A DNA stretch of 47,634 bases. Source: Streptomyces somaliensis DSM 40738. Its GTDB lineage: Bacteria > Actinomycetota > Actinomycetes > Streptomycetales > Streptomycetaceae. Position 1 is the first letter of the stretch. The number at the start of each line of letters is the position of its first letter. The position numbers and the translations under genes are program-made. The stretch covers positions 1-47,634 of the forward strand of contig JAAXOU010000002.1 of the NCBI GenBank assembly GCA_012396115.1. Direction: 5' to 3'. The notes beneath the pieces were generated by a model. The model made no database searches and was not told where the DNA came from. It saw only the letters and a program-made list of their open reading frames with translations. Of the stretch, positions 7,579 to 15,841 are shown in pieces.

Positions 7579-9122
7579 CCACGACCGAGGCCCGTCGGCT
7601 CGTCGACAAGCTCTGGAGCTACTGCCACGTCCTGCGCGACGACGGCGTCTCCACCATCGACTACGTGGAGCAGTTGACGCTCCTCGTCTTCCTCAAGATG
7701 GCGCACGAGGCGCAGTCCCGCCCCCCGATGTTCCGCGAGCAGATCATGCCCGAGGGCACGGTCTGGGAGGGCCGTGGCTGGCCCGAGCTGCTGAACAACG
7801 ACGGCGCCAAGCTCGAAGCCGCCTACACCCAGCTCCTCGAAGACCTCGGCGCCCAGATACCCGGCACCACCTTCCACCTGATCTTCAACGGGGCGAGGAA
7901 CCGCATCCACGACCCCGCGAAGCTCAAGCGCCTCGTCAAGGACCTGATCGACAAGGAGAGCTGGTCGGGCCAGAAGACCGACATCAAGGGCGACGCCTAC
8001 GAGGAACTGCTCTCCCGGGGCGCGGAGGACATCAAGTCCGGCGCGGGCCAGTACTTCACGCCCCGCCCGCTGATCCAGGCCATCGTCGACTGCGTCCGCC
8101 CCACCCCGGACGACACGATCACCGACCCCGCCTGCGGCACCGGCGGCTTCCTGCTGTCCGCCGCCGAATACATCCTCCAGGAGTACGGCAACCGCCTCAC
8201 CCCCGAGCAGCGCGAGCACCTCAGCAGCGGCGGCATCTGGGGCACCGAGCTGGTCAGGAACACCGCCCGCCTCGCCGCGATGAACCTCTTCCTCCACGGC
8301 ATCGGCCAGCCCACCGGCAAGGCCCTCGTCCGCACCCGGGACGCCCTCGCCGCCCCGCCCGACAAGCGCGCGAGCCTGGTCCTGGCCAACCCGCCCTTCG
8401 GCAAGAAGTCGTCCATCACCGTCTACGGCGACGACGGTTCGGCGGCCCGCGAGGCCATCGCGTACGAACGCCGCGACTTCTGGGTCACCACGACCAACAA
8501 GCAGCTCAACTTCATGCAGCACATCGCCTCGCTGCTGGAGATCCACGGCCGGGCGGCGGTCGTCGTCCCCGACAACGTCCTCTTCGAGGGCGGCGCGGGC
8601 GAGACCATCCGCCGCCGCCTGCTGAAGGAGTACGACGTCCACACGCTGCTGCGCCTGCCCACCGGCATCTTCTACGCGGGCGGCGTCAAGGCCAACGTCC
8701 TCTTCTTCGAGCGCAGGCCGGCCCGTCCCAACCAGCCGTGGACCGAGAAGCTGTGGGTCTACGACTTCCGCACGGCCCAGCACTTCACCCTCAAGCAGAA
8801 CCCGCTCACCCGGGCCCACCTCGAAGACTTCGTGCAGTGCTACCGCCCCGGCGAGGACCGCTCCAAGCGCGTCGAGACCGAGCGCTTCAAGGCGTACACG
8901 TACGAGGAACTGACCGCCCGCGACAAGGCCAACCTCGACATCACCTGGCTCCGCGACCCCAGCCTGGACGACGCGGACAACCTGCCCGCCCCCGAGGTGC
9001 TGGCCGCTGAGATAGTGGAGGACCTCCAGGCCGCGTTGGCCGAGTTCGCCGCGATCGCGGAGACCTTGCAGCAGGCGCGGAGCGGCGACCCGGCGGAGGA
9101 GGCGGCCCCGGCGGCTGACTGA
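7575..9122 (+). CDS. hsdM: Type I restriction-modification N6-adenine methylase subunit
   Basis: A 515-aa methyltransferase subunit. The N-terminal helical HsdM domain (about 1-130, LWSYCHVLRDDGVSTIDYVE) is followed by the methylase core with the AdoMet-binding motif DPACGTGGF (from D184) and catalytic NPPFG (from N272). With HsdS it methylates adenine at the target, and with HsdR it forms the restriction complex. Start GTG 7575 overlaps the hsdS stop (GTGA). Length and motifs look intact, so the whole system should work. The order R-S-M differs from the more familiar R-M-S. A strong hairpin lies just after the stop. Confidence 0.96.
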   Translation: MTTTEARRLVDKLWSYCHVLRDDGVSTIDYVEQLTLLVFLKMAHEAQSRPPMFREQIMPEGTVWEGRGWPELLNNDGAKLEAAYTQLLEDLGAQIPGTTFHLIFNGARNRIHDPAKLKRLVKDLIDKESWSGQKTDIKGDAYEELLSRGAEDIKSGAGQYFTPRPLIQAIVDCVRPTPDDTITDPACGTGGFLLSAAEYILQEYGNRLTPEQREHLSSGGIWGTELVRNTARLAAMNLFLHGIGQPTGKALVRTRDALAAPPDKRASLVLANPPFGKKSSITVYGDDGSAAREAIAYERRDFWVTTTNKQLNFMQHIASLLEIHGRAAVVVPDNVLFEGGAGETIRRRLLKEYDVHTLLRLPTGIFYAGGVKANVLFFERRPARPNQPWTEKLWVYDFRTAQHFTLKQNPLTRAHLEDFVQCYRPGEDRSKRVETERFKAYTYEELTARDKANLDITWLRDPSLDDADNLPAPEVLAAEIVEDLQAALAEFAAIAETLQQARSGDPAEEAAPAAD

Positions 9123-9130
9123 TCGCGGAC

Positions 9131-9164
9131 GTGGCCCGCGCCCGTGAACTCGGGTGCGGGCCAC
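9131..9164. terminator. Bidirectional terminator between hsdM and DUF397 gene
   Basis: A 14-bp stem with one G-T pair (9131-9144 with 9151-9164, arms gtggcccgcgcccg and cgggtgcgggccac) and the 6-nt loop tgaact lies in the 56-bp gap between two convergent genes. Confidence 0.8.
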
Positions 9165-9178
9165 GCCCGTTCGCCGTG

Positions 9179-9439
9179 TCAGTGCCCGGAGGCGTACGGC
9201 AGGAAGGCCGCCCAGGTGGCGGGGGTGAGGGCGAGGCGGGGACCGGCGGGGTTCTTGGAGTCCCGTACGAGGATCCGGTCGGGGACGGTCGCCACCTCGA
9301 CGCAGTCGGGACCGTCGGGGGTGCTGTAGCTGCTCTTGAACCAAGCGACTTCGATGCAGGACGGGCCGTCGTCTGAGCTGTAGCTGCTCTTTATCCACTC
9401 CGACTTGGTGCCTACTCCAGCGGCGGTCTTGTGGATCAT
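9179..9439 (-). CDS. DUF397 protein with duplicated N-terminal motif
   Basis: An 86-aa protein of the DUF397 family, small actinomycete proteins usually encoded next to an XRE regulator. The family core KSSYS-x-DGPxCxEVA is present twice in tandem (about residues 17-32 and 35-50), followed by the usual VRDSKNP (about 58-64) and WAAFL end. Start ATG 9439 overlaps the upstream XRE stop (ATGA), so the pair is translationally coupled. A longer frame to 9769 runs inside the XRE gene and is not used. The family's role is thought to be as partner or target of the XRE protein in development or toxin-antitoxin-like control. No direct evidence is visible here. Confidence 0.88.
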   Translation of the reverse strand: MIHKTAAGVGTKSEWIKSSYSSDDGPSCIEVAWFKSSYSTPDGPDCVEVATVPDRILVRDSKNPAGPRLALTPATWAAFLPYASGH

Positions 9440-10269
9440 GACTCTCCCAGGATCTTCTCGATAAAGGTCAGTGACTCCCGTGGACTGAGAGCTTGCGCCC
9501 GGATCGCGCCGTAACGGATGTCCAGCACCTGGACCTCTCTCGGATTGGTGATCACGCGACTGATGAGTTGCGCCTCGTTGTGTCCCACGGTGCTCCCATC
9601 CCGCAGCCGCAGTAGCCGGAAAGAACCGGCCAGGCCTGCGTTGTCCTCGCGGCCCAGTGGCAGAACCTGCAAGTCCACGTGCCTGAACTGAGCTACTTCC
9701 AACAGGCGTTCGAGCTGCCTGCGAAGCACCATCCTGCCACCGATGGGACGACGTAGGGTCGACTCGCATTGCACGAAGCTGAAGACCTTCAACGGTGACG
9801 ACTCGTCGAGAACGTCTTGGCGTGCCAAGCGGGCAGCCACTTGCCGCTCAAGTTCGTCCTGGTTGAACGGAGGTCGTCGTGTGGACATCGACGCCCGCAC
9901 GTACTCCTCAGTCTGCAGCAGTCCGTGAACGACAGAGTTGTTATAGGCGCACAACTCGACCGCGTCCGCCTCCAACCTCTTCAGGTCCCGTACCTTCTTC
10001 GGGTACCGGGTCTCCGCCAGGTCCCGCCCCATCGCCACGACCCGGCCGCCCGCCTCAAGTACCCGGTCCGCCGCGTCCAGGTACTCGGGTCGGGGGATGC
10101 GCCGCCCGCGTTCCACCGAGGAGACCAGCTCCTCCCCGTACCCGATGGCCGCGCCGAACTCCGCCTGCGTCAGCCCGGCCGCCTCGCGCCAGAGCTTGAG
10201 TTGGCGGGCCACGGCCTTGATGACCGCCCCGGCCTCCTCGTCCTCCGGTCCCGCGTCCCAGTCGCTCAT
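9436..10269 (-). CDS. XRE-family regulator with DUF5753 (Scr1-like) domain
   Basis: A 277-aa protein. The N-terminal lambda-repressor-like HTH is about residues 20-75 (LREAAGLTQAEFGAAIGYGEELVSSVERG). The C-terminal DUF5753 domain, about 95-270, includes LLQTEEYVRA, RLARQDVL and a Leu/Val-rich core. This is a very common Streptomyces regulator class, encoded with a DUF397 gene (downstream, ATGA overlap) and a divergent HATPase gene, as here. It probably acts as a DNA-binding protein sensing or bound by its partner. ATG 10269 is followed by an acidic start (SDWDAGPEDEE). Confidence 0.9.
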   Translation of the reverse strand: MSDWDAGPEDEEAGAVIKAVARQLKLWREAAGLTQAEFGAAIGYGEELVSSVERGRRIPRPEYLDAADRVLEAGGRVVAMGRDLAETRYPKKVRDLKRLEADAVELCAYNNSVVHGLLQTEEYVRASMSTRRPPFNQDELERQVAARLARQDVLDESSPLKVFSFVQCESTLRRPIGGRMVLRRQLERLLEVAQFRHVDLQVLPLGREDNAGLAGSFRLLRLRDGSTVGHNEAQLISRVITNPREVQVLDIRYGAIRAQALSPRESLTFIEKILGES

Positions 10270-10427
10270 GTCCCGCCCTCCCGTCGAGCCCTTCCCGGTT
10301 CAACTCCGTACGCCCCCGCCCGGACACCCCGTACCGCCCGGACGGAAACGGGCGCCGTGCGGACAGCCGACCTTCGCCCGGCCGGTCCTGCTTCACAGGC
10401 TAGGCAGGCGCGGACACGCTGGGTGAC

Positions 10428-10883
10428 GTGAATCACCGAATCACCTCCACCAGCGGAGCCCCCGCCGAGCCGGCGGCTCCCGACGCGCCGCGCCGGTTCT
10501 CCATGCGGTTCTCCGCCACCCGCCGCGGCGCGCGCCTCGCCCGGCTGCTCGCGGCCCAGCAGTTGCAGGACTGGGGACTTCCGCCGGACCCGGCCCGGCT
10601 GGTCGTGGCCGAGCTGGCGGCGAACGCCGTGCTGCACGGCCGCGTACCGGGCCGGGACTTCCGCCTGACCCTCTCCGCCGCCGCGTCGGGGACGCTATGC
10701 GTGGAGGTCACCGACACGCGGGGCGAACTGACGCCCGTCCGCGGGCGGTTGGCGGCGGAGGTCCTGGGCGAGTGCGGGTACGGGCTGCTGCTGGTTGAGG
10801 AGCTGGCGGACCGGTGGGGCGTCCGGCACGGCCCGGCCCCGTGCAAGACCGTCTGGGCCGAACTGGACCCGGCCGCCCCGTGA
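10428..10883 (+). CDS. Anti-sigma-factor-like ATP-binding protein (HATPase_c, RsbW type)
   Basis: A 151-aa GHKL ATPase of the serine-kinase/anti-sigma type. It has the N-box ELAANAVLHG (about 64-73), the G1 box VTDTRGE (about 90-96) and the G2-like GYGLLLVEELADRWG (about 113-127). Length is normal for the family. GTG 10428 is divergent from the XRE regulator, the standard arrangement. Its C-terminal half (from RVPGRDF) recurs in two truncated, nearly identical copies at 12504-12746 and 15473-15715, so this is the parent, or a sibling, of a repeated segment flanking a toxin-like cassette. Confidence 0.88.
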   Translation: MNHRITSTSGAPAEPAAPDAPRRFSMRFSATRRGARLARLLAAQQLQDWGLPPDPARLVVAELAANAVLHGRVPGRDFRLTLSAAASGTLCVEVTDTRGELTPVRGRLAAEVLGECGYGLLLVEELADRWGVRHGPAPCKTVWAELDPAAP

Positions 10884-11216
10884 TGACGGCAGGCGTCCTT
10901 CGGCCGCACGCGCCTTGGGAAGTGCCTCCCGGTACGACTCACGGCGTCGGTGTGAGCCGGTGGTCCTCCGGGAGCCGATCCCGGTCGCCGGCCGGGGGCC
11001 GGGACGAGGCAGGTGCCGAAGCCCCGGTCGTCGCGCCGGTCCCGGCCCCGAGGCCACACCGACTGGTCGGCCCGCCGGTGTCCGGCGACACGAGGAGCGG
11101 GTTCCCTCCGGTCGTGGGACCCGAAACCGCGAAGCTCGTCGACGAGCCGTCCTGCGCCCAGGGCTACCGGGTACCGGCCGATGCCGTGGAAAACCGGTGG
11201 AACGGTCGGCCGGTCA
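10884..11216. other. 333-bp gap, no gene supported
   Basis: It separates the convergent ATPase and hypothetical genes. Open frames here lack start context and protein-like composition. The first bases after the ATPase stop resemble the sequence after the stop in the two ATPase fragments, but more weakly than the coding part. Confidence 0.4.
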
Positions 11217-11987
11217 TCAGTCGTCCATCCACTCGTTTCGTTTTCCGTTGCAGTACGACCAGGTGCAGACGCCGTGCCAGTACTTGGTGCGCGACGAGGC
11301 GTAGAGGTCGGCGGCCAGACGGGCCACCTGGGAGCGGGTCAGGCCGGGGGAGTCGTCGCGGACCTGGCGGGAGTCGACGACCGCCACGGCGGCCACGATG
11401 CTGTGGTCGGCCAAGACGCAGATCGGGACGCGCATGGTCGGGGTGGAGCGTGCCTTCACCGAGCCCATGCGCTGGAGGTCGGCGTTCTGGCACTCCAGCA
11501 GGGCGCCGCGGAAGCCGGTGGGGCCGAACCGCTCGCGGGGACCGACCAGCTCGCCCCTGAACTCCTGCTCGTCGTCGTCGATCGCGTCGAAGAAGTTGTC
11601 GAGCGTGGTGACCGGATCGTCGATCGTGCCCCAGAAACCGTCGACCAGCAGTGTTCTGCCTCCGTACCGGTACTGGGTCCGCACGATGGCGGGATCTTTG
11701 ACGCCGATCGCCTCCTCCCTGACCGGACGCCCCACCTCGGTGCGTGCGATGTAGCAGTCCGCGTCCGACGGCGCCCCCTCGCACTCCCTGGTGGAAAGGT
11801 CCTGCAGGTATTCCCAGAACTTCCGGTACTGACCGATGGAGTCGGCCGGGGTCAGCATGTAGCCCTTCGTGGCCCGGTCCACGCTCTGGTACGCCGGAGC
11901 GGAGGACACCAGGACGTAACCGGTGGCCGCGAGCGCCACGAAGACGCCCGTCAGCACCCTGCGTCTCTTCTTGAAATGACCGCGCAC
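11217..11987 (-). CDS. Membrane-anchored extracellular protein, unknown function
   Basis: A 256-aa protein with a basic N-terminus (GHFKKRRR) and one hydrophobic segment (about 11-31) serving as signal or anchor. The remainder is soluble and probably extracytoplasmic. Six cysteines (including QDLSTRECEG, SDADCY and the CTWSYCNG tail) could form disulfides. GTG 11987 follows gagggggag at the right distance; longer frames upstream run into non-coding sequence. It lies alone on the minus strand beside the toxin-like locus. I do not recognise the family. A secreted sensor or immunity-type role would be guesswork. Confidence 0.75.
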   Translation of the reverse strand: MRGHFKKRRRVLTGVFVALAATGYVLVSSAPAYQSVDRATKGYMLTPADSIGQYRKFWEYLQDLSTRECEGAPSDADCYIARTEVGRPVREEAIGVKDPAIVRTQYRYGGRTLLVDGFWGTIDDPVTTLDNFFDAIDDDEQEFRGELVGPRERFGPTGFRGALLECQNADLQRMGSVKARSTPTMRVPICVLADHSIVAAVAVVDSRQVRDDSPGLTRSQVARLAADLYASSRTKYWHGVCTWSYCNGKRNEWMDD

Positions 11988-12309
11988 GGCGCTCCCCCTC
12001 GACTCGCCCTCCTGCCGTTCTCGTACTTCGACCGGCGGAGGGGACGGAAGGTTGCTCCGAAGCCTCCCCTTCCCCGAATCGAACGGGACGGCGTCACGGA
12101 CTGTGGGAACCCGTCGCCCCGGCGTCGGACGGCGACGGCGAACGCCCGACCGTGTGGCGGAACCGGCACGTACCGGCGGACGCGCACGGACGCCTGCGGA
12201 CCCATCCCCATGGGTGGGAGGCACCGCGATCCGGTACCGGGCGGTACGAACCGCGGGGGCCCGGTGCCTCCGGAGGCGGTGCGGGCTTCGGGAACGTGAC
12301 AGCGCATGT

Positions 12310-12445
12310 CTGCCGCCGTTCGTCACCGACTCGGCCACCACCGGGGCGGCGGTCGACGACCTGCGGCCCGACCACCCTCTGAAAGTAGACGGAGCGCCCT
12401 CGCCGCCGGGCGGCGGCGGGTCCGAGCAGTTGGGCCTCCCGTCAC
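12310..12445 (+). pseudogene. Fragment of a lipoprotein gene (paralogue of the gene at 14863)
   Basis: In frame this segment reads FVTDSATTGAAVDDLRPDHP and on to GLPSPRY. It matches FVTDSKTAEAVVDDLRPDHP and GLTSPQDV of the lipoprotein at 14863-15384 (about residues 85-132). The signal peptide, lipobox and C-terminal end are missing, and the segment runs straight into the 397-bp repeat. It is a truncated relic of an earlier copy of the module. Confidence 0.75.
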
Positions 12446-12842
12446 CCCGGTACGAACGGAGGGCCCCGGCGAGCGGTCCCGGAATCGGCACGCCGCCCCC
12501 GCCCGCGTACCGGGCCGGGACTTCCGCCCGACCCTCTCCGCCGCCGCGTCGGGGACGCTGTGCGTGGAGGTCACCGATACGCGGGGCGAACTGCCGCCTG
12601 TTCGAGGGCGGTTGGTGGCGGAGGTCCTGGGCGAGTCCGGGTACGGGCTGCTGCTGGTCGAGGAGCTGGCGGACCGCTGGGGCGTCCGCCACGGCCCGTC
12701 CCCGTGCAAGACCGTCCGGGCCGAACCGGACCCGACCGCCCCGTGACGACGTCCCGCGAACGGCCGCGTACGCGCTCACGGCGCCCGGAGGCGCGCCCGG
12801 GGTCCCGAACCGACCGGGTGGGATCCCCGTGAACCGTCCCGC
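12446..12842 (+). repeat. 397-bp direct repeat, left copy
   Basis: Line-by-line reading shows this block identical to 15415-15811, an offset of 2969 bp. It carries the 3' half of the HATPase gene plus about 96 bp of downstream sequence. The two copies bracket the module at 12934-15384 in the same orientation, so homologous recombination between them would excise 2969 bp. Confidence 0.9.
12504..12746 (+). pseudogene. Truncated HATPase (anti-sigma-like) gene, copy 1
   Basis: It begins abruptly at RVPGRDF and runs to the native stop (about 80 codons). It corresponds to the last 80 residues of the 151-aa ATPase at 10428. The N-box half is missing, so ATP binding is not expected. It retains VTDTRGE and GYGLLLVEELADRWG. 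The first few residues are joined to unrelated sequence. Confidence 0.8.
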
Positions 12843-12933
12843 CGGTCGGCCGGGGGGCACCGACCGGTCATCGGCTTCTACTCGCACAGCCCGCCCCGTA
12901 TGTTGTCCACGGGGACGACCCGGAGGGGGATTC

Positions 12934-13374
12934 ATGGCCTGGGAAGAGTGGGAGCGTTTGAAAGCCGAGACGGCTACTCGTGAGGCCACTCGGATACAGC
13001 TGAACCAGGCCGCCTCGGGAGGAGCAGGCGGCGACTGCAGTGGGCCGGACCTGGCTTCCAGCCCACGAGCGAAGAAATCGGCGGCGAAGGCAATCCAAGA
13101 GGTCCTGGTGCCGGGCGTGGTGCGAGACGGCAAGTGTGCGGCCGAAAGCATGAACGCGGCGATCAAAGAATTCGGTGCCAGGGACGGAAGCGGCTGGGAC
13201 TCATCCAGCGCGCTGAAGAAGGCGCAGCGAACTTGGGAAAAGCAGGTCAAGACACTACTCGATCGTCTCGCGGACGAGAAGGCGGCCCTGATCAAAACCA
13301 GTATCGATTTGCGGGGCAGCGACCTCGACACTGCTGGGCGGCTCAACCGGGCCTCCCGGCTCGATGACTGCTGA
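12934..13374 (+). CDS. Small M(A/S)WxEWExLK protein, ESX/WXG100-like partner (module A)
   Basis: A 146-aa, mostly helical protein with no signal peptide. Its N-terminus (MAWEEWERLKAETATREATR, then IQLNQ) closely matches that of the 153-aa protein at 24104-24565. The C-terminal half has a helix with a central Trp (KKAQRTWEKQVKTLLDRL), recalling WXG100-type helical hairpins. The ATG has the ribosome site ggaggggga (12922-12930). It is the first gene of module A: the large gene starts 28 bp after its stop and the lipoprotein gene overlaps that. The likely role is a secretion partner or cofactor of the large protein. That is inference from order and pairing; the family is not one I can name. Confidence 0.8.
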   Translation: MAWEEWERLKAETATREATRIQLNQAASGGAGGDCSGPDLASSPRAKKSAAKAIQEVLVPGVVRDGKCAAESMNAAIKEFGARDGSGWDSSSALKKAQRTWEKQVKTLLDRLADEKAALIKTSIDLRGSDLDTAGRLNRASRLDDC

Positions 13375-13402
13375 CCAAGCGGCCGACCGGATCGGGGGAT
13401 CC

Positions 13403-14866
13403 ATGCCGACCTATCACGAAGTGATGACCACCGACCTGTCCAAGCTGACCGCAGCCGCTGACAAGTGGAGCGAGATGGCTGGCAAGTTCAGGATTTTGGG
13501 TGATCTCTACCAGAGGGATGTCCGTAACATCTCGGCAGGTGAACTCTGGATAGGGATCAGCTCCCAGGCGGCGAGCAAACGGTTCGGTGTGACACTTGAG
13601 GAACTGCGGGGTGCGCAGAAGGAAGCGGAAGCTGTTTCCTCCCTCTTACGGCAGGCCCATACACAGCTCGTTGATCTCCGCGGCAGGTTGGAGGCGGTCA
13701 GGGACGCTGCGGTCAAGGACGGCATGCGGGTTTCCGATCGGGGGGTTGTGACCTTCGGCGTGGACCGGCTGAGTCAGGGGGAGCGTACCGCTTACCTGCA
13801 CGATCCAGGCTTTCTAGAAAACTCCCGTGAAAAGGTGAACCAATGGGTTCATCGCATCGAGGAAGCGGTCAAGGCGGTCAGCGACGCCGACGACGGCCTC
13901 CGCTTCGCCCTGGACGCCATCGTCCGTGATTCCGATGTCCTGGACGGGACGACCCACGGATTCAACAGAAATCCCGTCGGCATCCCCTACTCCTCTTTGG
14001 AGGAGGCAGGCAAGGCCGCCAACATGCCCAAGGGCAGGAAGGCCATCGCCCAGTGGTGGCGCGATCTCGAGCCGGTCACCCGCGGCATCCTGCTGCGGGA
14101 TCGTGGCGACGAGCTCCGGGCAGCGGGTGTCACCGCCCCTCTGCATCAGTGGAAGGCGCCGGACGTCGGTTCAGGACCGTTCAACCTCGAAGACGTGACA
14201 GCGCATGACGTGTGGCTTCATTCCCAAGCCGTAGCCATCGCAGCAGCGGGGGACTTCATCGGGGAGACCGGAGCCTCTCGCAACATGCTGCACTACCTGG
14301 GCGGGACCGGTGAAACCCTGGAATTGGATGTCGACCGGATGCTGCACGATGACACGCAATTCCGCTCGGACATCGAGCGGATGCACTTGGTGGGAAACCA
14401 GGACGCCTGGCGGGAAAAGGCGCTGGATGAGTTCAAGAAAGCCGGAGGGGATAAGGTGGTGGTGATTCCGGTCGAAAGTGAAGCAAAGCATCGGGTGCTA
14501 CAGAGTGATGAATGGTTTCACGCGATCGGCTCTCATGCCCAGAATGTTTCCGGAATGATTACCGTCACGCCTGGTGCTGCTGGAGGGGAACCTGAAGTGT
14601 CGCTCGAGTACCAGGTCAACGTATGGGATCGCTACAACTGGGACAAGGGTAAGTCAACACAATTTCCCGGAGGGGTCACCATCGAGGACGAGGACATGGG
14701 GAGGCTTCACATGGTCGGGCTTGCCCGGGAATTCGATATGCGAGGTAGTAGCTCCAACTACACTCACGACCTCAGCGGTCACACGGTCCCGGCCGTCACG
14801 CCCGGTGATCCTGGCCGTGAAGGCACGCGCGGCGATGTCTCCCGTGGCGAGGAGGAGAACCGGTGA
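13403..14866 (+). CDS. Large WXG-like effector candidate with unrecognised C-terminal domain (module A)
   Basis: A 487-aa protein. The N-terminal 180 residues are long helices typical of WXG/LXG-like secreted proteins (DLSKLTAAADKWSEMAGKFR). A linker with QWWRDLEP (about 216-223) matches NAAWWRGLTP of the DUF1023 protein at 22304. After this the alpha/beta-hydrolase domain of that paralogue is absent. In its place is a C-terminal region with VIPVESEAKHR, EWFHAIGSHAQN, a beta-rich segment ending DRYNWDKGK (about 408-416) and GLAREFDMRGSS. The ATG at 13403 has cgggggat just ahead; an earlier in-frame ATG at 13364 overlaps the previous gene and has no good ribosome site. A TTA codon falls at residue 82. 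Toxin function is inference from architecture and the coupled lipoprotein. Confidence 0.8.
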   Translation: MPTYHEVMTTDLSKLTAAADKWSEMAGKFRILGDLYQRDVRNISAGELWIGISSQAASKRFGVTLEELRGAQKEAEAVSSLLRQAHTQLVDLRGRLEAVRDAAVKDGMRVSDRGVVTFGVDRLSQGERTAYLHDPGFLENSREKVNQWVHRIEEAVKAVSDADDGLRFALDAIVRDSDVLDGTTHGFNRNPVGIPYSSLEEAGKAANMPKGRKAIAQWWRDLEPVTRGILLRDRGDELRAAGVTAPLHQWKAPDVGSGPFNLEDVTAHDVWLHSQAVAIAAAGDFIGETGASRNMLHYLGGTGETLELDVDRMLHDDTQFRSDIERMHLVGNQDAWREKALDEFKKAGGDKVVVIPVESEAKHRVLQSDEWFHAIGSHAQNVSGMITVTPGAAGGEPEVSLEYQVNVWDRYNWDKGKSTQFPGGVTIEDEDMGRLHMVGLAREFDMRGSSSNYTHDLSGHTVPAVTPGDPGREGTRGDVSRGEEENR

Positions 14867-15384
14867 ATTTTTCCTACGGCTCCGTGAGGCGTCTGGTGGT
14901 GGGTTCGGTCGCCGTCGGGTTCGGCGGGCTGCTGCTCACCGCCTGTGCGTCGACGCAGCCCAAACACCTTGCTCGGACGGAGTATCCCTATTGGAAAAAG
15001 GGTGCTGACGCGGCTGAGGCCGCCGCGTTCTTGCGAGTCCGAGTACCTGAGGGTGCGACGGAGGTGAGGGGCGCCGTGCGGGTCCAGCCGCAGGAACACG
15101 TCTATCTGCTGTCGTTCGTCACCGATTCGAAGACCGCCGAGGCGGTGGTCGACGACCTGCGGCCCGACCACCCTCTGAAAACCGATGGAGCGCCCTCGTC
15201 GCTGAGTGGCGACGGGTTCGAGCACTTGGGCCTTACGTCGCCCCAGGACGTCAAAGGCGTACGTACGGCCAGCGCCTGCCCGCCCTGCGTCGGCGACTCC
15301 CGGCGAGGGCACGTCCAGGGCATCGAAGCCCATGTCGACGACATGGCGGGCGGTCGCGCCCGGGTCTACCTGACCGCCTACTGA
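14863..15384 (+). CDS. Lipoprotein, putative immunity partner of module A
   Basis: A 173-aa lipoprotein. The signal peptide (about 1-28) ends in the lipobox LLTAC, so it should be anchored outside the cytoplasmic membrane. The mature part is small and soluble, with a central LLSFVTDS...VVDDLRPDHP segment and a Cys-Pro-Pro-Cys motif (about residues 140-143). GTG 14863 overlaps the effector stop (GTGA), giving tight translational coupling as expected for a toxin-immunity pair. A fragment of a paralogue lies at 12310. It does not resemble the lipoproteins at 18074 and 21693, so module A has its own lipoprotein family. Function is inferred. Confidence 0.82.
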   Translation: MNFSYGSVRRLVVGSVAVGFGGLLLTACASTQPKHLARTEYPYWKKGADAAEAAAFLRVRVPEGATEVRGAVRVQPQEHVYLLSFVTDSKTAEAVVDDLRPDHPLKTDGAPSSLSGDGFEHLGLTSPQDVKGVRTASACPPCVGDSRRGHVQGIEAHVDDMAGGRARVYLTAY

Positions 15385-15414
15385 TCTGGTGTGACCCGGA
15401 GCCTTCGGCGGGGT

Positions 15415-15811
15415 CCCGGTACGAACGGAGGGCCCCGGCGAGCGGTCCCGGAATCGGCACGCCGCCCCCGCCCGCGTACCGGGCCGGGACTTCCGCCCGA
15501 CCCTCTCCGCCGCCGCGTCGGGGACGCTGTGCGTGGAGGTCACCGATACGCGGGGCGAACTGCCGCCTGTTCGAGGGCGGTTGGTGGCGGAGGTCCTGGG
15601 CGAGTCCGGGTACGGGCTGCTGCTGGTCGAGGAGCTGGCGGACCGCTGGGGCGTCCGCCACGGCCCGTCCCCGTGCAAGACCGTCCGGGCCGAACCGGAC
15701 CCGACCGCCCCGTGACGACGTCCCGCGAACGGCCGCGTACGCGCTCACGGCGCCCGGAGGCGCGCCCGGGGTCCCGAACCGACCGGGTGGGATCCCCGTG
15801 AACCGTCCCGC
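15415..15811 (+). repeat. 397-bp direct repeat, right copy
   Basis: Identical by eye to 12446-12842. It begins 30 bp after the lipoprotein stop and ends 30 bp before the methyltransferase start. On the left copy the sequence before the repeat is a lipoprotein fragment; here it is the end of a complete lipoprotein gene. This points to duplication followed by partial deletion of a lipoprotein-ATPase junction. Confidence 0.9.
15473..15715 (+). pseudogene. Truncated HATPase gene, copy 2
   Basis: Identical to the fragment at 12504-12746: about 80 codons from RVPGRDF to the stop, lacking the N-terminal half of the HATPase fold. A GTG within it could start a 60-aa peptide but has no ribosome site. 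I treat it as a relic. Confidence 0.8.
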
Positions 15812-15841
15812 GGGTCGGCCGCGCCCGCGAGGATCACGGGG

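Noticed and set aside
12052..12933. Long frame continuous with the module A small gene
   Set aside because: It crosses the lipoprotein fragment and 397-bp repeat in the wrong frame for the ATPase. The ATG at 12934 has its own ribosome site and matches the paralogue's start.
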